Shown here piece by piece: positions 6,783 to 12,170 of a stretch of 12,170 nucleotides of DNA. Made by a program: the position numbers and the translations under genes. The DNA is taken from the NCBI GenBank assembly GCA_049509915.1, contig JBEKZL010000228.1, positions 1 to 12,170 of the forward strand, in the 5' to 3' direction. This DNA is from JBEKYD01 sp049509915. Its GTDB lineage: Bacteria > Acidobacteriota > Terriglobia > Bryobacterales > Bryobacteraceae. Under the pieces are notes generated by a model, which worked only from the letters and a program-made list of their open reading frames with translations, searched no databases and had not been told where the DNA came from. Each line of letters starts with the position of its first letter. Within the stretch, counting starts at the first letter, position 1.

Positions 6783-8378
6783 TCAGTCCGACTCCGGCTG
6801 TGCAGCCGCGACCAGAGCCGCTTCGGGCGAGGTGTTGAAGTCCAGATCGGCCGGACCCTTGGCGCCATGCCATCGGGTGAAGCAATCCCTGAGGACGCGG
6901 CCGATCGCGCGCCGGTTCCGGGCCGCCAGTTTGAGCCATCCCCACGCGCCCTTCTGCGGGAAATAAATTCCACGGAAGAACAGGCGTGCCATCAAGTGAC
7001 TGATTTTGTATGCCGCCGGCTCGTCCGCAATCGATTCCAGAGCTCTCTCGATCGCCGCGGGGCTATAAGAGTTCGCCCAGGCGTATTGGACCTCATACTG
7101 AACCTCGGGAATTGTCATTTCGAGAGGCGTGTGCGCCATCTGGAACGGGGCGAACTCGAGCCAGTGTTTCGGCCGTGTTAGCCGGCCCGCCTTCTGCAGG
7201 CGCTCATACAAAGGAGTCGCGGGGAACGGAGTGATCTGTCCGAACACGGGCAGCCCCGGCGGCCACTGGCGAATCTGGGCGACGGTGCGTTCACCCACCC
7301 CGGCGGTATCATGATCGAGCCCGAAAATGAAGGACGTGATCGCGTAAACGTGGCGCCGGGCCAGCGCCTCCAGTACGCGGGCGTAATCCGCCGGCTTATT
7401 GAAGCTCTTGTTGACGCTGGCGAGATTCGCGGGATCGAGAGACTCCATCCCGATGAAGATCCACTTACCGCCCGAAGCGGCGATCAAGTCGAGTAGTTCT
7501 TCATCCTTTAGAAGGTTGGCGCTGATTTGCCCTACCCACGACAGTTGCGCGCCGGCGGCAATAACGTCTCGCAAAAGCGACTTGGTCCGTTTCACGTTGA
7601 TGGCGAAGTTATCGTCGACAAAAAACACCGCGGCCTTGCCGCTGGTTTTGCGGGTACGCGCCTTGATTCTGAGCATCTCTTCGACGATGCTTTGGTTGGA
7701 GCGGTACCGGATCGAATCCCCGAAGAAACCCGTCACGGTGCAGAATTCGCATCCATACGGGCAGCCGCGTCCGGATTCGATGGGAATGATATGAAATGTC
7801 TCCCATCCGGGCGCGAAGCGGCGCATGAGCGGGCGCAGGAAGCCCGGAATCCGGTTGAACTGCCGCAAATCGAGAGAGTCCCATGGAACGATCGGGTAAT
7901 CCCGTAAGCTCGGTTTGCGCTCCTGCCCGAAGGCATCCAGCGGAGAGTACACTTCCTTGAGTTCGCCGCGCGCGGCATCCTCCACGATGCGCGGCCAGGT
8001 TTCGTCGGCTTCGCCGAGTGCCAAGGCGTCGGCATGGCGCGGCCCGCCATCCCTGCCGAGGGCTTCGTCCGGCACTTCCGTCACGTGAGGGCCGCCCATG
8101 ACCACAGGAATGCCGGCCGCGCGGAGGGCATCGGCCACGCGGTACGCCTTGGCGATCATGCGCGTCATGGCGCCGATTCCAACCAGTCCGATTCGCCGGT
8201 CAAGTGCGAACCGGACCAACTCGGCGTCGGTCATCGGTTGGGTGTTGCCGTCGATCAGAACCACCTCGTGACCACCGGGCGTCAGAGCCTGGAGCAGAAA
8301 CATCCAGAGGTGAGGCATGAAGTTCTGGGTCACCCCATTGTCGGGGTTGTAGAGCAGAATTTTCACCTGCTTGCCCAT
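6783..8378 (-). CDS. Radical SAM protein with N-terminal B12-binding domain
   Basis: Class-B-like radical SAM enzyme of 531 residues. Residues 1-140 look like a cobalamin-binding Rossmann domain (KILLYNPDNG, IGLVGIGAMTRM, IPVVMGGPHVTEVPDEAL), although the DxHxxG cobalt-ligand motif is not visible. The radical SAM core starts with ESGRGCPYGCEFCTVTGFFG, where C206, C210 and C213 form the CX3CX2C motif that holds the 4Fe-4S cluster. Later core pieces are FFVDDNFAINVKRTK, WVGQISANLL and GGKWIFIGMESL. The remaining roughly 150 residues resemble the C-terminal extension of this group (TPFPATPLYERLQKAGRL). Such enzymes include methyltransferases and ring-forming enzymes; the substrate is not predictable, and nothing nearby suggests a pathway. 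The ATG at 8378 has no Shine-Dalgarno and abuts an inverted repeat. A GTG four codons later, giving VKILLYNP, is an alternative start. Confidence 0.92.
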   Translation of the reverse strand: MGKQVKILLYNPDNGVTQNFMPHLWMFLLQALTPGGHEVVLIDGNTQPMTDAELVRFALDRRIGLVGIGAMTRMIAKAYRVADALRAAGIPVVMGGPHVTEVPDEALGRDGGPRHADALALGEADETWPRIVEDAARGELKEVYSPLDAFGQERKPSLRDYPIVPWDSLDLRQFNRIPGFLRPLMRRFAPGWETFHIIPIESGRGCPYGCEFCTVTGFFGDSIRYRSNQSIVEEMLRIKARTRKTSGKAAVFFVDDNFAINVKRTKSLLRDVIAAGAQLSWVGQISANLLKDEELLDLIAASGGKWIFIGMESLDPANLASVNKSFNKPADYARVLEALARRHVYAITSFIFGLDHDTAGVGERTVAQIRQWPPGLPVFGQITPFPATPLYERLQKAGRLTRPKHWLEFAPFQMAHTPLEMTIPEVQYEVQYAWANSYSPAAIERALESIADEPAAYKISHLMARLFFRGIYFPQKGAWGWLKLAARNRRAIGRVLRDCFTRWHGAKGPADLDFNTSPEAALVAAAQPESD

Positions 8379-8403
8379 GCCAGCGTCTAAACGGAGCGCT
8401 GGC
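8379..8403 (-). promoter_or_regulatory. Inverted repeat directly in front of the radical SAM start
   Basis: GCCAGCG at 8379-8385 and CGCTGGC at 8397-8403 are perfect complements with an 11-base loop. In the minus-strand mRNA the hairpin would end immediately before the AUG, where a ribosome binding site is expected and none is seen. It could be an operator, an mRNA hairpin limiting translation, or a hint that the true start lies downstream. Confidence 0.4.
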
Positions 8404-8517
8404 GTTCCCTTTCCCCGGCAAGTAGTCCGCAGTCTTCGGTGAGATCGGTGCGATCGAGCCGCTAGGAATCTGTGTCGGTAGACGCTATCGTATCATCATG
8501 CCGCGCGTGAGACGGAT

Positions 8518-8537
8518 AGTGAGCAATATTGCTCACT
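8518..8537. promoter_or_regulatory. Perfect 20-bp palindrome, candidate operator
   Basis: AGTGAGCAATATTGCTCACT is a perfect 20-bp palindrome in the spacer between the radical SAM gene and the end of the phosphoesterase gene. It begins 140 bases upstream of the radical SAM start, so it could be an operator of that gene. As RNA it could fold into an 8-bp stem with an AUAU loop, but no T-run follows on either strand, which makes a DNA-binding site the better reading. The binding protein is unknown. Confidence 0.5.
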
Positions 8538-8554
8538 GCCCGCTTGTGGGGCAG
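8536..8554 (-). terminator. Small hairpin downstream of the phosphoesterase gene
   Basis: CTGCCC at 8536-8541 pairs with GGGCAG at 8549-8554 around a 7-base loop, abutting the 20-bp palindrome. It lies 54 bases beyond the stop of the phosphoesterase gene, on the minus strand. No T-run follows, so a role in termination or RNA 3'-end protection is only possible. The words CTGCCCGCTTG and TGGGGCAG in it recur near 11795-11823. Confidence 0.3.
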
Positions 8555-8607
8555 AGGCGATCGTTCGGATCCAATGACGGTGCGCGTGGACAGCTCAATC
8601 GCCCACA

Positions 8608-11133
8608 CTAGCGCCTCTCCGCGCGACCGCCCGCGGCCGGATAAGGCGTGTCGTAGCCTTTGGCGTCCCACCAGAGAATCCGGTTGAGGACGTCTTGGGG
8701 CGCGTCGTCGATATCGGCCCAATTCATCCCGGCGGACTGGCGCGCGGCCCAAAGCTGCCGGCCCGCCAGAGCTTTCAGGGGCGGATTCATTTGATCCAGC
8801 GGCTGAGAGGGCACCAGGTGCCGGTACGGCTTCAGATCGGCATCTGGGGTGAAGATGCTGGTCATGGAGCGGGCCGACGCCAGAAAGCGCGTGCGCGGCG
8901 GGACGCCGAGAATCTCTTGGATGGTGCGAATCATGCTGGTGTGATTGTAATTGTTGGAATCGACCGCATTGCGCCGAATGAACGGGCCGATGGCCAGGGC
9001 CACGGTGCGATGCCCGTCCACATGGTCGACGCCATCCTGGGCGTCGTCCTCCACGACGAAGATGAGGCTCTTGGACCAGAAGCGGCTTCGCGAAATGGCT
9101 TCCACGACGCGGCCCAGCGCCAGGTCGTCGTCGGCCACCATGGAGCGAGGCGTGGGGGAACCGGGGCGAGTCCCGTTGGTGTGATCCTGATTCAAGGTCA
9201 TGATGGTGAGCTGGTGCCAGCGACCGGTCTTTTCGGCCTCGCCAAATTCCCGCAAGAATTCCTCGGCGCGGATCTGGTCGGAAATAGCGAGCGAATCGTA
9301 GGGATAGCGGACGCTGGAATAGCGTGCCAGCGCGGGCACGCCGGGGCGGGCGCCGACTGCCGATTGCCATTTGCCCTCCTGGTAGAGCTTCCAATAATCG
9401 CTCCATTTGAGCTCGCTCGCTTCATCCATATCCCTGAGCGATTGCGTCGCCGGATCCCACCGGCCGGGCAGCATGAACTCGCCGAAGATGCGGAGATCGA
9501 TGGGCTTGGGCCCGCTTTGCCAGAAGAAACCGGCGGGCGAAACGGTAAGGGCGTCGGCCATATTCCAGGCGTAGCCGCGCGGGGAGCTGGCGAAGGCGCG
9601 CTCGACGTAATCGCTGACGAAGGCCTGCATCAGCCACTGGTGGCCGTCGAAGCTGATGGCGCCGCCGGTATAGAAATTGTCGAGCGTCACGTAGCGCTCG
9701 GCCAAGGCGTGGTGATTGGGGGTGACGGCGCGGCCGTACATGGTGAGCTTGGGGTCGCCGTTGCCGCGGCCGAGGTCGCCGAACACCTGGTCGTAGGTAC
9801 GGTTTTCCTTGACGATCAGGAAGACGTGCCCGATGCCCAGGGCAGGAAGATTGCGGACTCCGCCGGCCGGATCGAACTGCGGCGCATTGGCTGCGCGGAC
9901 CTCGCGGGTGCCGGCCATCACCTGCAGCGGCAGAGGGGAGGGAATTTGTTCCAGCGAGCCTTCGTACTCTTTCGAATTGAAAGTGCCGTTGGCGCCGGCG
10001 GTATTGCCGACACCCTTGATGTCGACCACGCGAAGGGTGCCGTCGCCGTCGACGGCGATGGCGGAAGGGAACCAGGCAGTTGGCAATGCACCCGCTACCC
10101 GCCAATCCAAGCCGCGGCCCGACAGCACGGCGACGGCGTTGTTGCCGGCGCAGGCCACGTAGAGGCTACCGCCGTCCGGGCTAAAAGCGGTGGCGACGGG
10201 CTGGCTGCCAATGGCGGCTTCCGGATACGTCGGGATGTGAATATCGGCGTGCTGCAGGGTTTGGGTATCGAGCAGGGTGACGGCATCGGAATGGCCGTCG
10301 GCGACCGACAGGAGCTTTTGATCGGGGGAAAGCGTAATTTGAGACGGCGCCAGGCCGACGGGAATTTCCTGTACGCCGCCGGACACCGTGTCGACCACGC
10401 TAACCGTCCCGGAAACCGACGATCCCGTGACGGGATCGGTAAGCACCTGGGAGCCGCTCGAAGGCGCGACGGTTTCGTCGGCGCGCGGGCGGCGCCCGCC
10501 GCGATTGGAAACGCACACCGTGCCGCTGTTGGCGGCGGCGACGCCAAAAGGGGCGATGCCCACGTCGATGCGGCGCACGATTTGGCGGGAGGCGGTATCG
10601 ATTACCGCCAGCGAGTTATCGCGGCTCAGGGCGACGTAAGCCCGAGCGCCGTCCGCCGAAAACGCGATCCCGACGGGAACGGGGTGGCCCGGGAGTGCGA
10701 TTCGGCTGGAATGGACCGGGATGCCGAGTTCGGACAGCTCGATCACCAGGATCGTGTCGCGGTCTTCCCCCGAGGCTTCGCTGGCCCAGAGTTCCCGGTC
10801 GCCGGGACGGAAGGCGATGCCGGCGTAGGACGTGGCGGGAGATTCCACCTCCGCCAGACGCGAGCCGCTGACGCCGTCGACGAGCAGAACACTCCGCCAG
10901 TTGAGGACCGCCAGGATGCGGTGGTGCGAATCGAAAGCCATGTCGACGGGACGGCCGGGGAGCAGCGATAGCCGCCCCCATGGGCGAAGCAATTGATTGG
11001 TAGGGACGAGGTAGAATCCATCCGGCTGTTTGCCCAATCGCAGCGTGCTCGCGAGGATGGGAAACACCCTGGTCTGGTCGGCAATCACCGCGGCCACGGC
11101 CAGTAAAAAGAGAAAGAGTAGCTTTCGTCGCAT
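8608..11133 (-). CDS. YncE-like beta-propeller fused to a phosphoesterase (alkaline phosphatase-like) domain
   Basis: Fusion protein of 841 residues. An N-terminal hydrophobic stretch (RRKLLFLFLLAVAAVIA) is a signal peptide or anchor. Residues of about 50-400 form a beta-propeller with YVTN/NHL-type repeats, for example PVGIAFSADGARAYVALSRD, PSQITLSPDQKLLSVADG and PVATAFSPDGGSLYVACAG. From about residue 433 a phosphoesterase domain of the PF04185 type begins with HVFLIVKENRTYDQVFGDL, where E443, N444, T446 and D448 are at the metal/catalytic site. It continues with DNFYTGGAISFDGHQW, NQDHTNGT at 648-655 and EDDAQDGVDHVDGHRT at 695-710, the later metal-binding motifs. The length fits known proteins of this fusion type. 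It probably acts outside the cytoplasm on a phosphate ester, but the substrate is unknown. It appears monocistronic; the ATG at 11133 has no clear Shine-Dalgarno. Confidence 0.93.
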   Translation of the reverse strand: MRRKLLFLFLLAVAAVIADQTRVFPILASTLRLGKQPDGFYLVPTNQLLRPWGRLSLLPGRPVDMAFDSHHRILAVLNWRSVLLVDGVSGSRLAEVESPATSYAGIAFRPGDRELWASEASGEDRDTILVIELSELGIPVHSSRIALPGHPVPVGIAFSADGARAYVALSRDNSLAVIDTASRQIVRRIDVGIAPFGVAAANSGTVCVSNRGGRRPRADETVAPSSGSQVLTDPVTGSSVSGTVSVVDTVSGGVQEIPVGLAPSQITLSPDQKLLSVADGHSDAVTLLDTQTLQHADIHIPTYPEAAIGSQPVATAFSPDGGSLYVACAGNNAVAVLSGRGLDWRVAGALPTAWFPSAIAVDGDGTLRVVDIKGVGNTAGANGTFNSKEYEGSLEQIPSPLPLQVMAGTREVRAANAPQFDPAGGVRNLPALGIGHVFLIVKENRTYDQVFGDLGRGNGDPKLTMYGRAVTPNHHALAERYVTLDNFYTGGAISFDGHQWLMQAFVSDYVERAFASSPRGYAWNMADALTVSPAGFFWQSGPKPIDLRIFGEFMLPGRWDPATQSLRDMDEASELKWSDYWKLYQEGKWQSAVGARPGVPALARYSSVRYPYDSLAISDQIRAEEFLREFGEAEKTGRWHQLTIMTLNQDHTNGTRPGSPTPRSMVADDDLALGRVVEAISRSRFWSKSLIFVVEDDAQDGVDHVDGHRTVALAIGPFIRRNAVDSNNYNHTSMIRTIQEILGVPPRTRFLASARSMTSIFTPDADLKPYRHLVPSQPLDQMNPPLKALAGRQLWAARQSAGMNWADIDDAPQDVLNRILWWDAKGYDTPYPAAGGRAERR

Positions 11134-11184
11134 AACGCCCAGGATAAGCCAATTGCGTTACAGGAGGTTGAGGAGGAGCTGGAG

Positions 11185-11199
11185 CGAGCACAGTGCTCG
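11185..11199. promoter_or_regulatory. 15-bp dyad upstream of the phosphoesterase gene
   Basis: CGAGCAC at 11185-11191 and GTGCTCG at 11193-11199 are exact complements around a single base. The dyad lies 51 bases upstream of the phosphoesterase start, a common operator position. An ATTTTG follows on the plus strand, so a terminator-like reading is possible, but no plus-strand gene precedes it. Confidence 0.4.
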
Positions 11200-11229
11200 A
11201 TTTTGAAATTACGGCAACAAATTAGGCGG

Positions 11230-11362
11230 TTGCCAGGAAATGCGCTGGCAAACTTATGAAATGAATTTGTGTTCTAATTTTCGGGGTCTCCAACGAGTCA
11301 TAAATCGGGTTGCACGCAAAGCCGGAGCTCCCTGATAGCTTTGGAGATAGGAAGCAATTACC
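11230..11362 (+). promoter_or_regulatory. Possible structured leader RNA with GEMM-I-like blocks (speculative)
   Basis: Three words occur in the order seen in GEMM-I (c-di-GMP-I class) riboswitches: GGCAAAC at 11247-11253, ACGCAAAGCC at 11314-11323, and TAGGAAGCAATTACC at 11348-11362. The second is identical to a conserved block of that class as I remember it. TTATGA at 11254-11259 and TCATAA at 11298-11303 can pair between the first two blocks. Against this, that arm would be about 40 bases longer than usual and no GNRA loop is evident. Competing local stems also exist, TTGCCAG/CTGGCAA at 11230-11251 and CAAAGC/GCTTTG at 11317-11343. If real, it would control the HTH gene starting 128 bases downstream. 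Confidence 0.22.
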
Positions 11363-11419
11363 TGCGCGCTAGCGGCCGTTTACAGGACGCTGGAAAGAAT
11401 TACACGAAATCGACCCCTA

Positions 11420-11461
11420 CGGCCAGCCAGTTAGGCCGGATTTAGACTCCGGAGCGGTTTT
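11420..11461 (+). promoter_or_regulatory. Two mutually exclusive hairpins before the HTH gene
   Basis: CGGCC at 11420-11424 pairs with GGCCG at 11434-11438. CCGGA at 11436-11440 pairs with TCCGG at 11448-11452 and is followed by AGCGG and TTTT. The two stems share bases 11436-11438 and cannot form together, the layout of an antiterminator/terminator switch. The stems are only five pairs, so this is weak evidence. Confidence 0.3.
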
Positions 11462-11490
11462 GTGGCAAACGTGCAAGGACTAACGGCGTC

Positions 11491-11784
11491 ATGGAAAGCA
11501 GCCGTACGGAACTCCCGCGCGAGCTTGCCCTGCGCCGGGAAGCGAAGCCTATCTCACTCCGGGAAATCGCCGACTCCACGAAAATCAATATCTGCTACCT
11601 CGAGGCAATTGAATCCGGTGACTTCCAGAAGCTGCCCGGCGGCATCTACGCGACCAGTTATCTTCGCCAATACGCGCGCGCCGTGGCTTATGACGAAGAC
11701 GATCTCATCCGCTATTACCACGATAGGGTGACGCGACCCGAAGCGCAGCCTGTAGTTCCGGCAGAATATTCACCCGCCCGATGA
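11491..11784 (+). CDS. Small RodZ-N-like helix-turn-helix protein (HTH_25 type)
   Basis: Cytoplasmic protein of 97 residues. Residues of about 10-75 match the Cro/C1-type HTH found at the N-terminus of RodZ (HTH_25): LALRREAKPISLREIADSTKINICYLEAIESGDFQKLPGGIYATSYLRQYARAVAYDEDDLIRYY. The 'LEAIESGDFQKLPGG(I/V)Y' and 'YLRQYAR' pieces are especially characteristic. RodZ itself continues into a basic linker, a membrane helix and a periplasmic domain. Here the protein ends in a short proline-rich tail and has no membrane helix, so it is a stand-alone domain that may bind DNA or a cytoskeletal partner. The ATG has AAGGA 11 bases upstream. It stands alone on the plus strand, convergent with pal. A frame starting at 11462 on the same strand is a shadow. 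Confidence 0.82.
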   Translation: MESSRTELPRELALRREAKPISLREIADSTKINICYLEAIESGDFQKLPGGIYATSYLRQYARAVAYDEDDLIRYYHDRVTRPEAQPVVPAEYSPAR

Positions 11785-11810
11785 GCACCGGTTGCTGCCC
11801 GCTTGGTCAC

Positions 11811-11849
11811 AAAAATGGGGCAGACGGAGTGCCGGAGCCGTCTGCCCCA
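11811..11849 (-). terminator. Intrinsic terminator of pal
   Basis: TGGGGCAGACGG at 11816-11827 and CCGTCTGCCCCA at 11838-11849 form a perfect 12-bp stem with a 10-base loop. On the minus strand the stem is followed at once by TTTTT (11815-11811). It lies 9 bases beyond the stop of pal, the classic layout of a Rho-independent terminator. It may also block plus-strand transcription from the HTH gene. Confidence 0.9.
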
Positions 11850-11858
11850 CCGGAGCCA

Positions 11859-12170
11859 TTACTTGGCGGAAGCCACGATGTGAATACGGCGGTTCTTTTG
11901 CCAGCAGGATTCGTTGTGATCTTCGCAGGCCGGCCTATCCTTGCCGTAGCTGACGAGCGACAACTGATCTTGCGGAATACCAACCTTGGCGAGGTAGGCG
12001 CGAGCCGATTCGGCGCGCGCTTCGCCCAGCGCCATGTTGTACTCTTCGGAGCCGCGCTCGTCGGCGTGGCCTTCGATAGTCAGCTTGTAATCGGGATACT
12101 GCACGATGATGTCGCGCAACTCCTTCGAGTCGGCTTCGAGCGCCGTGATGGCATCGGGGCGCAAGGTGTG
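11859..12170 (-). CDS. pal: Peptidoglycan-associated lipoprotein Pal, C-terminal part
   Basis: The frame is open to the right edge of the window, so the N-terminal lipoprotein signal is missing; 103 residues are present. They form the OmpA-like peptidoglycan-binding domain: TLRPDAITALEADSKELRD, then YKLTIEGHADERGSEEYNMALGEARAESARAYLAKVGIPQDQLSLVSYGKDRPACEDHNESCWQKNRRIHIV. The Asp in GHADERG and the Arg in LGEARA are the positions that bind diaminopimelate in this family. The phrase SYGKDRP followed by a CWQKNRR ending separates Pal from general OmpA proteins. Pal anchors the outer membrane to peptidoglycan as part of the Tol-Pal system. The stop is TAA at 11859-11861, followed by a strong terminator, so pal is the last gene of its unit. 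A TTG at 12164 is internal and not a start. Confidence 0.94.
   Translation of the reverse strand, partial: HTLRPDAITALEADSKELRDIIVQYPDYKLTIEGHADERGSEEYNMALGEARAESARAYLAKVGIPQDQLSLVSYGKDRPACEDHNESCWQKNRRIHIVASAK

Larger units (their letters stand above)
11134..11490. promoter_or_regulatory. Divergent intergenic region, AT-rich and structured
   Basis: This is the longest gene-free stretch in the window. It separates the divergent phosphoesterase and HTH genes. Around 11200-11310 it is clearly richer in A and T than its neighbours. It contains a 15-bp dyad, a possible structured leader and a pair of alternative hairpins, each listed separately. TTGCCA at 11230-11235 followed 18 bases later by TTATGA is a weak promoter-like pair for the plus strand. 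A 31-codon reading frame at 11240-11335 was considered and not accepted. Confidence 0.6.

Noticed and set aside
8518..8537. Resemblance of the palindrome to the symmetric lac operator (GTGAGC...GCTCAC)
   Set aside because: The half-sites are separated by six extra bases, so a LacI-type dimer of the E. coli spacing would not fit. The similarity is limited to six bases per side.
8462..9406. Minus-strand reading frame of 314 codons reaching into the spacer
   Set aside because: Most of it overlaps the phosphoesterase gene in another frame, and the product is Arg/Pro/His-rich without a motif. Its tail crosses the 20-bp palindrome.
8695..10971. Plus-strand reading frame of 758 codons
   Set aside because: It runs antisense through the propeller-phosphoesterase gene, whose product has clear domain motifs. 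The antisense product is a Gly/Ala/Arg/His-rich composition typical of GC-rich shadows.
11240..11335. 31-codon frame with a basic amphipathic-looking tail
   Set aside because: The Shine-Dalgarno-like AGGA almost touches the ATG, codon use is unlike the neighbouring genes, and the region has competing RNA structure. A leader peptide is not excluded but not supported.

Overview
The window is high-GC bacterial chromosome with a Gram-negative envelope: an RND/TolC tripartite efflux system and the peptidoglycan-associated lipoprotein Pal. A YVTN-type beta-propeller fused to a phosphoesterase, a B12-binding-domain radical SAM protein and a RodZ-like HTH protein together make a soil Acidobacteriota (Solibacter/Bryobacter-like) a reasonable guess. 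That is inference from gene content, because the window holds no rRNA or other phylogenetic marker. No mobile element, CRISPR array, tRNA or rRNA was seen.

Layout from left to right. Positions 1-144 hold the C-terminal end of an unidentified plus-strand gene, followed by about 200 bases of non-coding DNA. Positions 352-5909 hold a minus-strand three-gene operon, read in the order outer-membrane factor (TolC/CzcC type), periplasmic adaptor lipoprotein (CzcB type), inner-membrane RND pump (CzcA/CusA type). The junctions are a 4-base ATGA overlap and a zero-gap TAG/ATG, so the genes are probably translationally coupled. Across a 207-base divergent spacer lies a NarL/FixJ-type response regulator (6117-6764, plus) whose usual phospho-acceptor aspartate is a glutamate. 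It ends tail to tail with a radical SAM gene (6783-8378, minus). Upstream of that gene is a 229-base spacer with an inverted repeat at its start codon, a perfect 20-bp palindrome and an adjoining hairpin. Next is a large secreted or anchored propeller-phosphoesterase gene (8608-11133, minus).

The 357-base spacer at 11134-11490 is unusually AT-rich and structured. It holds a 15-bp dyad upstream of the phosphoesterase gene. It also holds a possible structured leader, with sequence blocks reminiscent of GEMM-I (cyclic dinucleotide) riboswitches, in front of a small RodZ-N-like HTH gene (11491-11784, plus). The window closes with a clear intrinsic terminator serving the minus strand and the C-terminal part of pal, which runs off the right edge.

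The efflux genes work as one machine spanning inner membrane, periplasm and outer membrane; the divergent regulator is the natural candidate to control them, but this is not proven. The other genes show no obvious shared pathway. I found no clear new multi-gene system. The points most worth a second look are the receiver substitution, the leader before the HTH gene, the palindromes, and the hairpin at the radical SAM start.
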